Part shown: piece after piece, positions 46,091-58,480 of the stretch
Numbering within the stretch: position 1 is the first letter of the stretch
How the letters are laid out: each line of letters begins with the position of its first letter
Assembly: GCF_030272615.1 (NCBI RefSeq)
Contig: NC_081407.1
Span: 378,260,266 to 378,324,265, forward strand
Length of the DNA: 64,000 bases
Direction: 5' to 3'
From: Cryptomeria japonica
Taxonomy: Eukaryota > Streptophyta > Pinopsida > Cupressales > Cupressaceae
The notes under the pieces: generated by a model
Databases searched by the model: none
The model's input: the letters and a program-made list of their open reading frames with translations, nothing else
Told to the model about the DNA's origin: nothing
Position numbers and translations under genes: made by a program

Positions 46091-46447
46091 CTAAATAAAA
46101 ACATTTTGTATTGCATTCTTGTGGGAGCATTTCCAACTATAACTTCTCATGAAAATTCTGAATTCTATTATGCTTTGTGGACATTCATACCACGTGAGGA
46201 ACTGGCAAAGGTTCGGATGTTCAAATCTACATCTACTGTTTTGAATTTGCTTGAAAGATTCGAAAGATTTTTCGGGAAATCCATTTTGTGCATATCTTGC
46301 AATTGTTGCATTACATGAGATGACATCTCTTTGAAACATTCTGTCAAACATGTCGAATGCACTGTCTAAACCTCTATGATTCACCTGAGCATTTTGTTGA
46401 GTACCGCGTGCAATGTTGATGCTCCTTATTCTACCACCCACGTCCAT
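46091..46447 (-). pseudogene. PPR protein relic
   Basis: The minus strand reads LDSAFDMFDRMFQRDVISCN, then ATIARYAQNGFPEKSFESFKQ. This is a clear pentatricopeptide unit, followed after a frameshift by VDVDLNIRTFAS...NVHKA, the start of the next unit. Normally such proteins have many repeats and act in organelle RNA processing. Only two units remain here. Confidence 0.7.
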
Positions 46448-47569
46448 GGTACATTACATGAATATCAACCTTACAAAGCATTAACAACGCATAGTGTCTC
46501 TGATCATAGGGGTTGCTAGGTGGTAAACCCATAGCGTGGCAAGGGGATTTGGAACTGAAACGGATGCTGCTAGTGTCTTTGCTTCTATCTCTTCCCGTCA
46601 ATGCCAATACCCCTACCCAAGATAAAATTCAAGGGTGGCAAGTTAAACTAGCGCTTCTTCAAGCAGATAAATATCAATGGGTGCCCTTTCATATGCTATT
46701 GGTGGTTTAAAATCAACTTATCCCAGAACAGGAACATGGGTTGCGAGCACTTAATTTGAATTGTTTACTTCCATTGGCTCTCGAAATACCGAAGCCCTTG
46801 TTACCTATGCCAATTTTATTTTTATGTCTATGAGTTAGCATATAGCATACTAACCCCAAGGAAAGAAAAATTACATTTTGTTTTGTATTCATTATTCTTG
46901 GGTTTATTCCTCGACTGGAGGCTATATCCTTGTGATAATATGCTCCCTCTTCTCTCTCTCTTGGGTGTATCCTACCTTAAATAAATTTCTCCTGATAAGG
47001 CGTGTGTGAAATCTTTAACATGGGGGCATACACTCCACTCATATTTTGCACTTTGATACATAGAATTATTTAGTGAAATCAGCTTTGCTTTATAATTTTG
47101 ATATCTTTTTCTCGACTCATAGTGAGAGGAACCTTCTTGATCTTCAGTTTTACTTTGTCAATTGATTTAATAAGATTCTTGGTCCACTGGGTACTTGGTG
47201 CATCTTGCCTCCTCGACATGGTAGAAGTCTTTCTCAACGTTGCCAATTCGAATTCCCAAGCTTGATTAGAGATCTGAGACTTTCTCAACCCCGAGAAACT
47301 CCACTTGTGCAGCCCTCCGCACTACTTGAACCTGCTTCCTGTCTTGAGACAGGGGCAGGACTAGGGTGTGGCGCCCCTATCCCTCCTAAGATATGGGTGT
47401 GGTACCCCTTTTCTCCTAGGACAGGGGTGTGGTGCCCTTTTCCTTTCCCTATTTTGTCCTATCTTTGCATTGGACTTTGCATAAAATGGGAAAACCTTTC
47501 CCTGTGTCGGCCTGTGATGAAAAATCAATCAATATTTAACCCTAATTAACAAGTATATATGTCAAATTT
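46448..47569. other. No gene; short GGGTGTGG repeat
   Basis: At about 47345-47445 the motif ACAGGGGTGTGGTGCCC recurs three times in degenerate form. The remainder shows no supported gene; the ORF at 47205-47549 is caused by that repeat. Confidence 0.5.
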
Positions 47570-48839
47570 TTTTCCCTTCTTCCAATTCAGTTTATGTTTT
47601 TCAACCAAATAATTTCTAAGGAATCTGCAAATGTATAGATGTGGGGTTCTCAAGAATTAAAGGTTGCCAATGTTAGCTTCATCTTATTGCTTACATTAGG
47701 TGCTTCCTTTCACCATGAACCATGTAATATAATCCTCTTAACCTAATAATTTATGTTTCCTTCATTGTTTAGGAGTTTCCAACCTTAGGGGCCTTCACTC
47801 CAAAGTACATAAAATGATTCTTCTCATGGAATTTCATAGTGATATAAAGAGAAATTGTCACTGATATTATATAAGATGTAATTTTCCTTAAGGCCCTATG
47901 GAATATTTACCCTTCTCAAGTGGTATCTTTCTTTTTCTCAAATACATTTGATGTACTACAAAATTATGGTTCTTTGTTGCATTTGTTGTCTCAATTGCTT
48001 CTCATTTTTTGTTGATAATTTTGAAAAGGCTACAAAAAGTATGATTTGTTCTACGACAAGGGCCAATTGTGCGGAATTTTTTTGAGGAAAAACTTGAATA
48101 AGAAACCCTAGTATACTAAGTTATCTCATACCATGAAGATCAACCTTGAATTGAACAACTGCAAAAAATAGGGATTTTAGGAGATCATTTATCCATCAAA
48201 GGCCACTCTTTTTTAACAACTCTTTCATGCACCCCAATGTCTTATGCTACACCAATCGAGTCATTGAAATATTGGGAATGCGCATCTTAAGGAAATATTT
48301 AGAAAGGACTCCAAGGATTTCTTTATGCATTACAAGTTTGGTGACAAGTACTCTTAGGGAGGAAAAGTAGATGGCAAAGGAGTGGGGGAAAACAATGCTC
48401 TGTGATAGCCAGGGGCCTTTTTTTAGCTTGGTTTCAAGTATTTTTCTAAGTAAATTGTTCTTTGGATACAAACTCTTTCTAGTTCCTCTCTCTACTAAAA
48501 ATTGGGGTTATGTTTATCTCTATTTATTAGGGGTGTTATAGCTTATGGTCTCCATATTTTCATGTTTAATAAATTATTATATCCAGGATAGATATAGCAT
48601 ATTGGTCCATGGTCTTTGTCATCTTCATTTTTTAGAATCATTTTGTAGCTTACTAGCTGGTTAGGTTTGGTCTACATGTTTACCATCATCTATGTAGTTT
48701 CCCTTCTTGTAGTATGTTCTCTCCTCTCTGGGCATGATTGATTTCATTTTAACTTTCGTATTATAATGTTTATATTTTGAATTAATATACTAGTATTTGC
48801 TTGCTTTTTTCTTCTTTTAAAAAAAAATCTACAAATACA

Positions 48840-50830
48840 TCTCATCCATTTTTTGATTAAAAAAGTGGGATAGGCCCATATACCATAACAAAATAAAAAT
48901 TAAGATAGGATCATACTAGAAAAAGTCACCCCAAAGGCATGAAAAAGGGAAGAGTTCACAAGCAGTGAGACAACCCAAACAACACCCAAAAAGGTAGACC
49001 CTTTTTATAAGAGAGGTTTTTGACCCAAGCCATAATTGGAAGGAACCATAGTCCTGAAACCACAAGACCATCTAATCAAATAGATTAGTTTAGGAATTCG
49101 CCCTGAACCATATTGTTAACAACCTCCTATGAGTTGGAAACAAACCAACCATAGGCCAAGCAACAACCAACAAATTTTGGAAGGAATTTCGCAGCATTTT
49201 GCTAACAAGGCCAACTTAATAGGTCAATTGTCAACAAGAACATTAAGGAATAACATCCTAGAAAGGAGAGACATAGGGGAAAATTCCATTGAAAATAATC
49301 TAGAAATAAAATGACCCGAATACCTACATAGAAAGAGAGGTCTCGTAGGCATGAATCCAACAAGGCACCACACATGAAAGGGGGAGAAAGGGTTAGAAGT
49401 GGAGATCCTCACAAATGGTAGTGTCCTCTAGTAGTAGAAAGAATCTAGCACAAAAGAAGGCATACAATATAAGTATCCCTCTCTAGTTAAACACCCCCAA
49501 GGTAACCACGAAGAAGAGAAACACTCTGGCACAAGGAGAGAAACCACCATGAAGAGAAAGACCATTTTGAAGAACACATAAAAATCCCCAAGCACATCCA
49601 TCTACAGGAGCATAACTAAACACTGTAGCTTCAAAATCCACCTCCATAGGATTGAACTCGAAGGAAAAAAAATGAAGTACCTTCAAAACTCTTGCCAATA
49701 GGAATTAACCCAGTAAGGAACCACAGATCAAAGGGGGAGTGAGGTGTAGAATAAAATATCCTTAATAATGGTAGCGCCCTCCAATAGCAGTAGGAACCCA
49801 ATGCCAAAGTAGGCATGTAGCATAAAGAGCCCTCTTCAGTTAAAACCCCCCAAGGTAACCAACCCTCAACACCAATACCAAGTCTGCCCACTTTAGCACA
49901 AGAAGAATAACCACTTAGAAGAGAAACGCCATCCTAAATAACACAAAAAACACCCATTAAGAGGATCATCACTAAAGGTCACTCAAAGGAACAAAAAATG
50001 AAGCACCTTCAAAACCGTTGGCATGAAGGAAGGGACACAAAAAATCCAGCCTCCTTGAATGGAAGGCAATACTATCTCAACCTAGAGGCCCACGACACTA
50101 AAGGACACCCCCTTGTTCAGAAGACGAACCCCTCTCTATACGACCAACAAAACAAAATAGGAGAGTCCACACTTGAAAAAACACAAAGAATGTAAAAAGG
50201 TGACCAAAAAGAAGGGGCCACCAACCACAACTCTCCCATCACCGATCCAACCCCAGAGGAGCACACGAAAAGCATCAATAGATGCAAGATCACCACACGA
50301 TCACTACAAGGCCAAGAGAAATACATAAGCCACAAAAGCACCATTCGAAGAAGATAAAAACATGGGGGGAAGTGAAGGGACATAGAGCCAAAGGTAACAA
50401 CAAAGCCTTAGCCAACAATAACACAAAAAAATAGCAAAGCGGGAAAGGCCACCAATAATGGTGCAACACCCACCAACCCCCCAAAGTGGAGCAAAGAGTA
50501 GAAGAGGAATTCCACCCCCACTAATGGCTCACCTAGTGAACTAATGAAGGGAATCCTCTGGTCATAGACAAAGGAAAAAAAGGGTTTGAGTAAATGAGAT
50601 TCAAGATAGGGGCAACCACAAAACCCAAAAGCAAGGGTGAAAGTAGAAAACCAACAAGATCCACTTTCGGACAACAAACCCATTGTACAAGAGGCAACAA
50701 GTTGCATGAAATACCCAACCATTATCACATATTCCCTCTCCTCCATCCTTTAAATCATCCCCTATAGAGCTATTGCCTCAAAAAATCCTAATGGTCCTTA
50801 TCTACTCCATCTTATATAATACATCCTATC
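48840..50830 (-). repeat. LINE-like dispersed repeat, copy 2
   Basis: Inverted copy of 29990-32080 with the same internal duplication and the same A-rich 3' end (near 48840). No intact ORF. Confidence 0.45.
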
Positions 50831-51269
50831 CATGTCAATGTGTTAGATATTTATTTTACTCTTATAGGGAAAAATTGTGTTTTCACTATTCAATTGAATA
50901 ATGTTTAAGAGTATTGTTTACCCAACATTATGAATTTAGATCCATTAATAAATGTGATCAGATGATAAACAATAACATGTTTAAGAATATTCCTTGAAAT
51001 TTAGTGATCAAATTATTTTAAAGACGCTGGCTACTTTTGAGGCAATTTTAAGTTCAATTTTTTTTTAAACAAGAAAGATTGATATTAATTTTTCGAATTC
51101 TTGTATAGACTAAAATTATCTACTTTATAGTCGTAGTCTCTTAAATTTATTTGTTGTGTATTCATATTTTTATATAAATGAAATAAATGGTTGTTGTGTT
51201 TGTATATATTTTTCTTTAATTCAACAATAAAAATTACCAAAAATAAGATCTATTAATTAAGTATCAAAA

Positions 51270-51786
51270 TAAGTATCACATAAAATTGATGTGATTATGT
51301 ATCTCGTAAATAAGACAATTTCAAAATAAAATAAAAATTTTAAATAAAAATTAAATTGATATCTATAATATTTATTATCTATAACATTTCTGAACATATT
51401 TAAATAAACATATCTATAATACAAACAAGTTCAATAATTGAATGTTTGAATTTTTTATTATTAATAAGATCATTCTTGAAACACACCAAATGGAAAAGCT
51501 CTAAGTAATAGATCTCTACCCCCAATACATTGAAGATAGCTTACCCCACCTCGGCTCCTCTAATCGCAATAGGGTACTCCATCTGAAAGGCATATTTTTA
51601 TCTTATTTATTTTATTTTATATTTTTTTTTTTGCATGTCGGCTGCTCTTATTCCAATAACGCAGTCAACCTCAAACGCATATAACAGGGAGTGAGTGAAG
51701 ATGAAACAGATATATACTTAATTCAGGGTTTATTGAATTGTAAATACAAAGCCATTAAGTGGTCGGAAGTTTGGGAGCTGAAAAGA
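51270..51786 (+). promoter_or_regulatory. Upstream region of the intact F-box gene
   Basis: It is shared with the 5' fragment at 34020-34760 (inverted). The segment at about 51270-51595 is missing in front of the left pseudogene. An in-frame stretch without stops runs from 51691 to the ATG, but it starts with GTG and is better seen as 5' leader. No convincing TATA element was fixed. Confidence 0.4.
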
Positions 51787-53310
51787 ATGGAGCGAAAATC
51801 GATTACAACAGTTGAAGGATACACAGGACAAGGGGATATATCTAAGCTGCCTCAAGCTATGAAGGAGTTGATATTTGGAAAGCTTACATTTCAATCAATC
51901 TGGAGCTCTCGCATGGTTTGTAAGGAATGGAATTTTATTTTGTGTTCACAAAGTTTTCTGTCTTCGCTGTTCATCCGAAATCTATGGCTTCTTATCTGTG
52001 GTCAAGATGAATATAGAAATTGGTGCTGCATGGTCTACTGCTTCTCTGCACAAAAATGGATGACTCTCCCTCTCTTTATTCTCCCAAATCCTGAGAGAGA
52101 GTATATAAGAGATTTATCTATGCTTAGCATAGGGCAGGGATTACTGTTATTTCGAAAATCTTCCAGTCAATTATTTGTTCGCAATCCCCTTGATAGATCT
52201 TATGCAGAGATAGAAATAGATTTGACTGAGAAATTCGTCCATATTGTGGAGGGAGAAAACAAAGAGCCTTATTTGGTAGTTTGCTCGAATTCTCCAAAAT
52301 TTAACTTCCAAATTTACCACTATGTTGAAGATTCATGGAGGATTAAGTGTCAGTTTGCATGGGAAACTAGATCTAGAATATCCTGTCATGAAATGGTTGA
52401 GTGTAATGGCGTTCTTTTCTGGAAGGGAGCGTCGCCTACGACTATCATAAGTTTCAAAATCCAAGATGAGGGTTTTATCAACCCTGTTACAGTAGCTCCA
52501 TTACCCCGAAATGTTGAAGATATGCATGCGAATGATTTCTCTATGGTTTCGTATGGCTCATCTATTCTTGTGGTGGGGATCTTTGACGAGCGGTATGAGC
52601 AGTTGCTTGACATGATTGAGCGATCGATTCCACCCAACGTTCCTTCGCTTGGGGGAACACACCCAGCGCTTGGCGGGATTCATCCATTGCATGGTGGGAT
52701 TCATCCATTGTACGGCGGAATCCATGCGTCCACATCACACAACAATCGGGTTCTTGGCGGGATTCCTGCATCCTCATCACACATGAACAATATGATGCTT
52801 GGCCCAATGAACCCATGGCTTGGTGGAATTCACGCATCTATTGGTAGAAGTCTGCCACCACTTGTTGGAACTGACGCATCCATTCCACACAACAATCCGA
52901 TTCTTGGTGAAATTAATGCATCCATTCCACACAAAAAACCGAGGCTGGCAAGAACTCACCCATCACTTGGCGGAATTGAGCCAAACAAGACGGGTATTGT
53001 TATCTGGGAGTTGGCTCAGGACGAGGAAGATAAGTTGGTTTGGAATTGGAAAGAGTTTGCAAGAATGCCTCCACAGTCGCTCCCTCAATACCTCCGTAAT
53101 GATTTGTGGTATCGGAAGTGTGCTTGTGTGGGAGATTACCTGTGCTTCAGCAGTTTATTCGGTGGCGAGGTGTTTGCATATAATCTAAAGGAAGGGTTTT
53201 GGCAACGCCTTCCTCCCTGTAAAATTCATTTCTTTGAAAGGGAACCGATGATGATGTCATTCGAACCGAAGCTAAATCATTATCAGTTCTTAGGAAAATT
53301 GAGAGAGTAA
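51787..53310 (+). CDS. F-box protein with internal GGI/HNN repeats (507 aa)
   Basis: Uninterrupted frame. ATG at 51787 is the first in-frame methionine; earlier codons lack an ATG. Residues about 19-60 form an F-box (KLPQAMKELIFGKLTFQSIW, then CKEWNFIL), the part that binds SKP1 in SCF ubiquitin ligases. Residues about 65-275 look like the kelch/beta-propeller-type associated region of plant F-box proteins (LLICGQDEYRNWCCMVYCF, then WMTLPLF). Residues about 280-400 are an unusual low-complexity insert of imperfect 14-15-residue units (GGIHAS...HNN...LGGI). The propeller-like part then resumes (GIVIWELAQDEEDKLVWNW, then CFSSLFGGEVFAYNLKEGFW) to the stop. It would act as a substrate receptor in cytosol or nucleus; the target is unknown. 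No intron is seen, so a retrocopy origin is possible. Confidence 0.8.
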   Translation: MERKSITTVEGYTGQGDISKLPQAMKELIFGKLTFQSIWSSRMVCKEWNFILCSQSFLSSLFIRNLWLLICGQDEYRNWCCMVYCFSAQKWMTLPLFILPNPEREYIRDLSMLSIGQGLLLFRKSSSQLFVRNPLDRSYAEIEIDLTEKFVHIVEGENKEPYLVVCSNSPKFNFQIYHYVEDSWRIKCQFAWETRSRISCHEMVECNGVLFWKGASPTTIISFKIQDEGFINPVTVAPLPRNVEDMHANDFSMVSYGSSILVVGIFDERYEQLLDMIERSIPPNVPSLGGTHPALGGIHPLHGGIHPLYGGIHASTSHNNRVLGGIPASSSHMNNMMLGPMNPWLGGIHASIGRSLPPLVGTDASIPHNNPILGEINASIPHKKPRLARTHPSLGGIEPNKTGIVIWELAQDEEDKLVWNWKEFARMPPQSLPQYLRNDLWYRKCACVGDYLCFSSLFGGEVFAYNLKEGFWQRLPPCKIHFFEREPMMMSFEPKLNHYQFLGKLRE

Positions 53311-53480
53311 GGGATATCATTATTATCGTGATATATGCTAGAGAGGGAGGGATTATGGTTGTAGTATGTGTACTCTTATATGATTTGTTCAATGTGTGGG
53401 TTTTTTTATTAAATAGATATGAAATTGAAATTTTTATGTAATTTATTTTTTCTTATATATTTTCTATTAGATAATGTATG

Positions 53481-53486
<6 letters not shown>

Positions 53487-53520
<34 letters not shown>
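53487..53520. repeat. (AT)n microsatellite
   Basis: About 17 TA/AT units in the 3' flank of the F-box gene. The matching place in arm B (near 27575) has only a few units. Confidence 0.95.
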
Positions 53521-53523
<3 letters not shown>

Positions 53524-54172
53524 GATTTTTCTAAGTGAAATCTTTATTTGTATCATTTTAATAATTTTTAAATAAACTATAAATACTAAATATTTACTCT
53601 TGCTTAATAATTGTCTTAATAATACATTTGAAATTTGAAAACTTATATATAATCCCACTTCGCATTGATACATTTTTATTGTTTACAAATTACCCTCTTG
53701 TTTTTCTATTTATATCTTGTAACTTTCACCAAACTAAAGTTGAAACAAGACAATATAATATAATATAATAATATTATTAATAATATATTAAATAAATTTA
53801 AAATAAGAAATTTAAGATAACACAATGTCATATTTAGTAGAGGTATTATGAATATTATTCATCCGCTTGTTAATGTTATTTTTTATGAATTTGTGTTTCT
53901 TGTGTTATGAACAATTTGATTACATTGAATATGTTTTTCACTTATGACACTATTTAGAAGTTCAAAATTCTTCCCTATATCTTTTATAAAGGGATTATAG
54001 GAATCATTCATTTGTTTGAACCATAAATCTCAACTTAAATTGTACAAAGGGTTTTGGATATTCCTATTTTCCTTTTTGATAACAAAACTATTGGATAGGA
54101 CCAATCCCTTTCATTGTATATAATATTCAGACTAACATATAAAATTTTATAACTCTAACAACTATTTAGTCA

Positions 54173-54702
54173 CTAATACATTTAGCCTAAAATTCCGACA
54201 GAGGTTTCCGACAGAGAAGGTATATTGTGATCAAACTTGATTTTTTTTTGAAAAAATGCCCGATTTCATCGGAATTCTAATGATAATGCAATGACATTAG
54301 GGTTTTTTTAGAAAAAGTGCCCGCGTTCGTCGAAATTCCGACGACCGCATGCATTACTTAAAAAAAAAGAAAAGACGAGGTCATTTCATAAATCCTGCCT
54401 CTCATTCGTCCCACCTCTATAGCAAACCTATGGGTTTAATTATGGCGGGGAAGATCATTGGTGTGACAAACACGGCCACAGCGGGGAACGGGGGAACGAA
54501 GTGCCACGGGCACAAACTGCCAAGGGCTGGCACATACCCAGCAAGGATGACCGCAAGGGAGCTCAAAATGGGCTATGTAAACGGCGATGCTTGGGCCTCC
54601 GTCAACAGCAATAAGAGCTACAGACGGAGGAAGAAGTCATCTTGTCCTTCAATTTGTACATTTAGGTTCAAGGTGTGTAGGTTGCTTTTCTTGATTTCTT
54701 AA
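54173..54702 (+). other. GC-richer segment with a small ORF of uncertain status
   Basis: Directly outside arm B'. Two related pieces (AAAAAATGCCCGATTTCATC and AAAAAGTGCCCGCGTTCGTC) lie at 54256-54335. An ORF of 117 codons follows, from ATG 54349 to 54702. Its middle is basic and glycine-rich (KIIGVTNTATAGNGGTKCHG, then RRRKKSSC). I recognise no family. Base composition is clearly higher in GC than the neighbours, which is the only support for coding. Confidence 0.25.
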
Positions 54703-56392
54703 ATGGAACTAGTTATGAATATGGGAAATTGGTTCTTCATCTTTCGTTTCTTCAAAATTAAGAATGATGGTAGGATGGCTAGAAGAACACCCTTCATCGA
54801 ATCTTCCACAAAATTATTCTTCAAAATATTCTTCTTCGCTTCTATATCCCCTTTGCACAATTAAGATATTGGCCTTCTATATGAATCTCATGAAGGAGTT
54901 TTGGCTTCCTAGTTAACTTATTTATTAACTAGTCTTCATTAGTTTACTAATTTGAAAGAAATTAGGACAGGTCTAGTATCTTGTAGAGTCACTATAAAAG
55001 TTTTAAAAGAAGATTGTGATTTACCTTCCTCTAAATGTGTTACTAGTATAGGGAGATCCTCTCTCCTCTACTTCCTTGATCTTCTAGAGACCTATTCATT
55101 CTTATAGAATATAGTTTAATTAATTCATATATCATACTAAAAACCCCATCTTCATTATTTTCATCATTGATCTTTGAGAATAGATTCAAAAAAGTCATAT
55201 TGTTTATAGAGATATATGTCTTCTTCTACTACACCCCTCCATGATATTGCATTAGTCATGTAGACTAATTTAACAATTGTGTTCTTACAAGAGCAATTTG
55301 AAGTGATGTGGCAAAGCTTGTTGCAAATATAGTAGATTATAGTTTTGGATTGAGGCTTGGGATACTTGCACTTGCAAAGGTAAGTATGCTCGGAGCATGA
55401 AAATGATGATGATTAAAGGATCACTTACAAAAAAATGAGTTTGTATTTTTTGTGAGAGTAATGCTTGTAAGTAAAGGGCTAGCAACCAAAGGGGCCAGTT
55501 TAAGGAAAGTAAGGACCACGAGACTTGTTTTATTGCTTAGTAAAATTTTGAATATATTTGTTCTGATTGATGAAATGAATTATTTCAATTTGAGCCATAT
55601 CAATGAGATGAATCAAAGAACAAGTAGCAATAATTGTTGGTGTAATAGGGATATTACCTAGCTACTTCCACTATTAGGTCATTTTTATGCCTTATCATTT
55701 AAGTTTACTTAAGGTATACATAGGATACTTATCACTTTATGTCTCATATCATAAGATTAAGATACTTTCATAATCTTATGATATCCGACATGTCTCATCT
55801 TGACCTATATAATCAATGGGTTCTATTTATAATCTCATTCATTCATATTGTAAACTTGCATTCATTTATAGGAATATAGTTTATTCATGTCATATTGATC
55901 TGCTCATTTTTTTGTGCTTTCCATTAGACCTCTAGATCTTGGGTGGCTATCTCCATAGTCAAATCTTAAAATATTTACCTTTCTAGATTCTATAAAAGAA
56001 ATGGTTTTATCAAGAATATCATATGGAATAGCTTCTAAATATTTGCATTCGATAACAATATTGTTAGAGCATTTTGTTTTATAGGAAAATAATCTAAACT
56101 AGACTTTTTTTTTCAAGCTAAGACAAAACAAAGTAAGGTAGTACAATAATCACTTTCTCTAAATTGAGATTTTTTGGCAAAATTTTCCAAAAAAATCTCT
56201 AAATTAGTCACATAAACATACTTTCTCACTATCTTCTCCTCCATATAACCCCTTGGATCAAATAAGGGTATAATTCTGAATTCTCTCAAGTTATACATAG
56301 TAATATCTTTGTCACATTGTTTTAAGTTTCATATCTCATGGTAGTGGTTACTCTTGTCATATGATTGCTATTGTGTAGATGGGTCCTTGAGC
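54703..56392. other. No gene; possible LTR debris
   Basis: The segment from about 55644 (TGTAATAGGGATATTACC) to about 55980 has the look of a Copia LTR start and TATATAA-type promoter, but no partner or PBS was found. Confidence 0.35.
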
Positions 56393-56780
56393 CCTCGTTT
56401 AATCCCATTTTTTTTATCTATATCAAAGATATTCTTGGCATCCTCACTCAATGGCGATCAAGATCTCCCTACCCAGATTAACCTATCTCTAAATTTGGAA
56501 AATGGGTGCAGAAGTTTGAGTATGAGTACTCTTCGGTTATTTGTCATGCTTGTAAGGAGAAAAATAAGGATGTAACTTTCCCTATTTCCCAGGAGATTCA
56601 AAATATTGATTCTAATCAAGGGATTTCCCCTTTGGATTGCTCAAGGATATATAATGCTTTGGGTTCTAATGATGGATGTGCCACCCTGATTTTAGGATGG
56701 TTCATTTTTGCTTTAGTTATTCCGCCTCTTGTTGTTTTGTTGTTTTGGAGCTGTTTTGTTTTGTTGTTTTGTTGGGATTA
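56393..56780 (+). pseudogene. LINE ORF1 relic
   Basis: In one frame it reads GKWVQKFEYEYSSVICHACK. This resembles the WQKIEYExxPxxCxxCKKxGH block before the knuckle of plant LINE ORF1. The histidine and last cysteine are missing, and a stop lies upstream. No RT follows. Confidence 0.4.
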
Positions 56781-58390
56781 ATGCTTCATCTTTCTCTTTG
56801 CACAAGGGATCAGGGCCCTTTCAAAATCCCTTCTTATCTAATTAAAATCACTCATTGATGATGGATCATTATAGTCCCCCCTCTATGCTTGGATTTAAAA
56901 ATAGAATGAACTCTAACTACTTGTTTAATTCTAATAGAATATGACATTAGGGTACCTAGGTAGCATAAGAGGTTGTTCACTAAATTATTCCACCTTAATG
57001 ATAGTTAATGTTAAGGATTTAATGAAACAAACTCTTGTTCATGGATCACCTTCTGAGCCTCCTATGGACGCCATTCTTTGTGTGGTCTACCACATGACCA
57101 TAATCAGGGTCTTAATAAATGTATTAGATACTCTCTATTATCAATAAGAGAGTTATCATAATATAGTCGTGGCGAGTGGTTACAAATAAGATTAGTGGGT
57201 CCATAGTTCCCACTTGGTTTGTACTTAGAAACATTATCATTTCTTAGTTGTATGGAAACTACAAATTCATGCATCTAGGCAACAATACACACTAGCTATT
57301 ATATGATTCCACTAATGAGAAAAGCCTAGTCAATCTTATAGTTTGTGGAATTAGTCATGTCCCTCATATAGAATATCTATATATGGAGTATTCTTTCCTA
57401 TATATTACTTATTATTTTTCTTAATAATGTGATTATTTCACATGCATCATAAAAGTGCCCTTCTAATATGTTTGTGCATCAATATTGAAACCATATTTTT
57501 ATTAACCAACCAATGATAAGAATTATCTTAAACACGCCTCTATATTTTATTCCCACTAGCTTTAATAATCAACCATAATAACCTTAACAATGCATCGACG
57601 ACAACAATGCCTAATAAATCAACAATTGTCTTAGGTGAATCTAGCCAAAGCCAACCCATCAAATCCACTAATCTCCCTTGCATCCCAATCATAAAATTTT
57701 ATGGTTGTTGGAACAAGCTTGGGAGATTGAAGAGATATAAGGAACATTTCAACTTCCAAAATACCGAAGGAACAAAAATAATTAGCTAACACATCTTCTT
57801 TTGGGAATTTTTGTATTTAGTTCTTCCTTTGCAAATCAACATACCCTATTTTGGTTTCCCAAATATTTACTAAATAACTTTGAAGATAAATTGGGAAGAG
57901 AATCCATTATACAGATATTTCTTTTCAATATCCTTAGAGGACATTGTTTTGTCTATCATTTATTATAATAGCTAATACCCAATTTTTTTATAAGATAACA
58001 AGCAAAACCTCCTCTTCACAAACTATGTTTTCCTTAATAATCCAAGAATGAAAAATGGAACCCACATAAAAATTACTTACTCCCTACCATGAAGGCAAAA
58101 GAACATCCAATTTAAAGATAGATGTACCAAAAGGAAAGAAATATCACCTCAAAATCTGTCTTGAACTTATACATTGAATCTATACACACGAGAATCCCCT
58201 TAATAACTCTCTCACAACTTTCAATGCTAGAAGAATGAGTGTTTTCACAAGACTTTCATACTATGATATTTATATCAAGATTCACTTGCATAGTTTTAGA
58301 GTCAAGCTGACCCATTCTCATGAGTAGTTTACATGAACCGCTCATAAGAATGGATGACTTAGTACTCATTTCATCAAAGTGATGCTCATA
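56781..58390. other. No recognisable feature
   Basis: AT-rich, scattered short ORFs only. Nothing supported. Confidence 0.5.
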
Positions 58391-58480
58391 GCGGTGAAGC
58401 ATTAGGGATTCCTAGGAGGTCACCCATACTAATACTACTCTAAATCAAGCATGTTTAACCATGTAGATTGTCCCAAGATC
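58391..58480 (-). pseudogene. 5S rRNA-derived fragment
   Basis: The minus strand aligns without gaps over about 90 bases to the 3' three-quarters of plant 5S rRNA. The best part reads GAGTAGTATTAGTATGGGTG, then ACCTCCTAGGAA; the 5S form is GAGTAGTACTAGGATGGGTG, then ACCTCCTGGGAA. The box C-like control region is well kept and the 5' quarter is not recognisable. It may be a dispersed pseudogene or the head of a 5S-derived SINE. Confidence 0.75.

Larger units (their letters stand above)
47570..54172. repeat. Arm B' of a long duplicated block
   Basis: Reverse complement of about 26350-33330. It contains the intact F-box gene, the inverted LINE-like repeat and the unassigned flank. Confidence 0.85.

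Noticed and set aside
51691..51786. Extension of the F-box protein by 32 residues upstream
   Set aside because: The extension begins with GTG and contains no ATG, so the first usable start is 51787.
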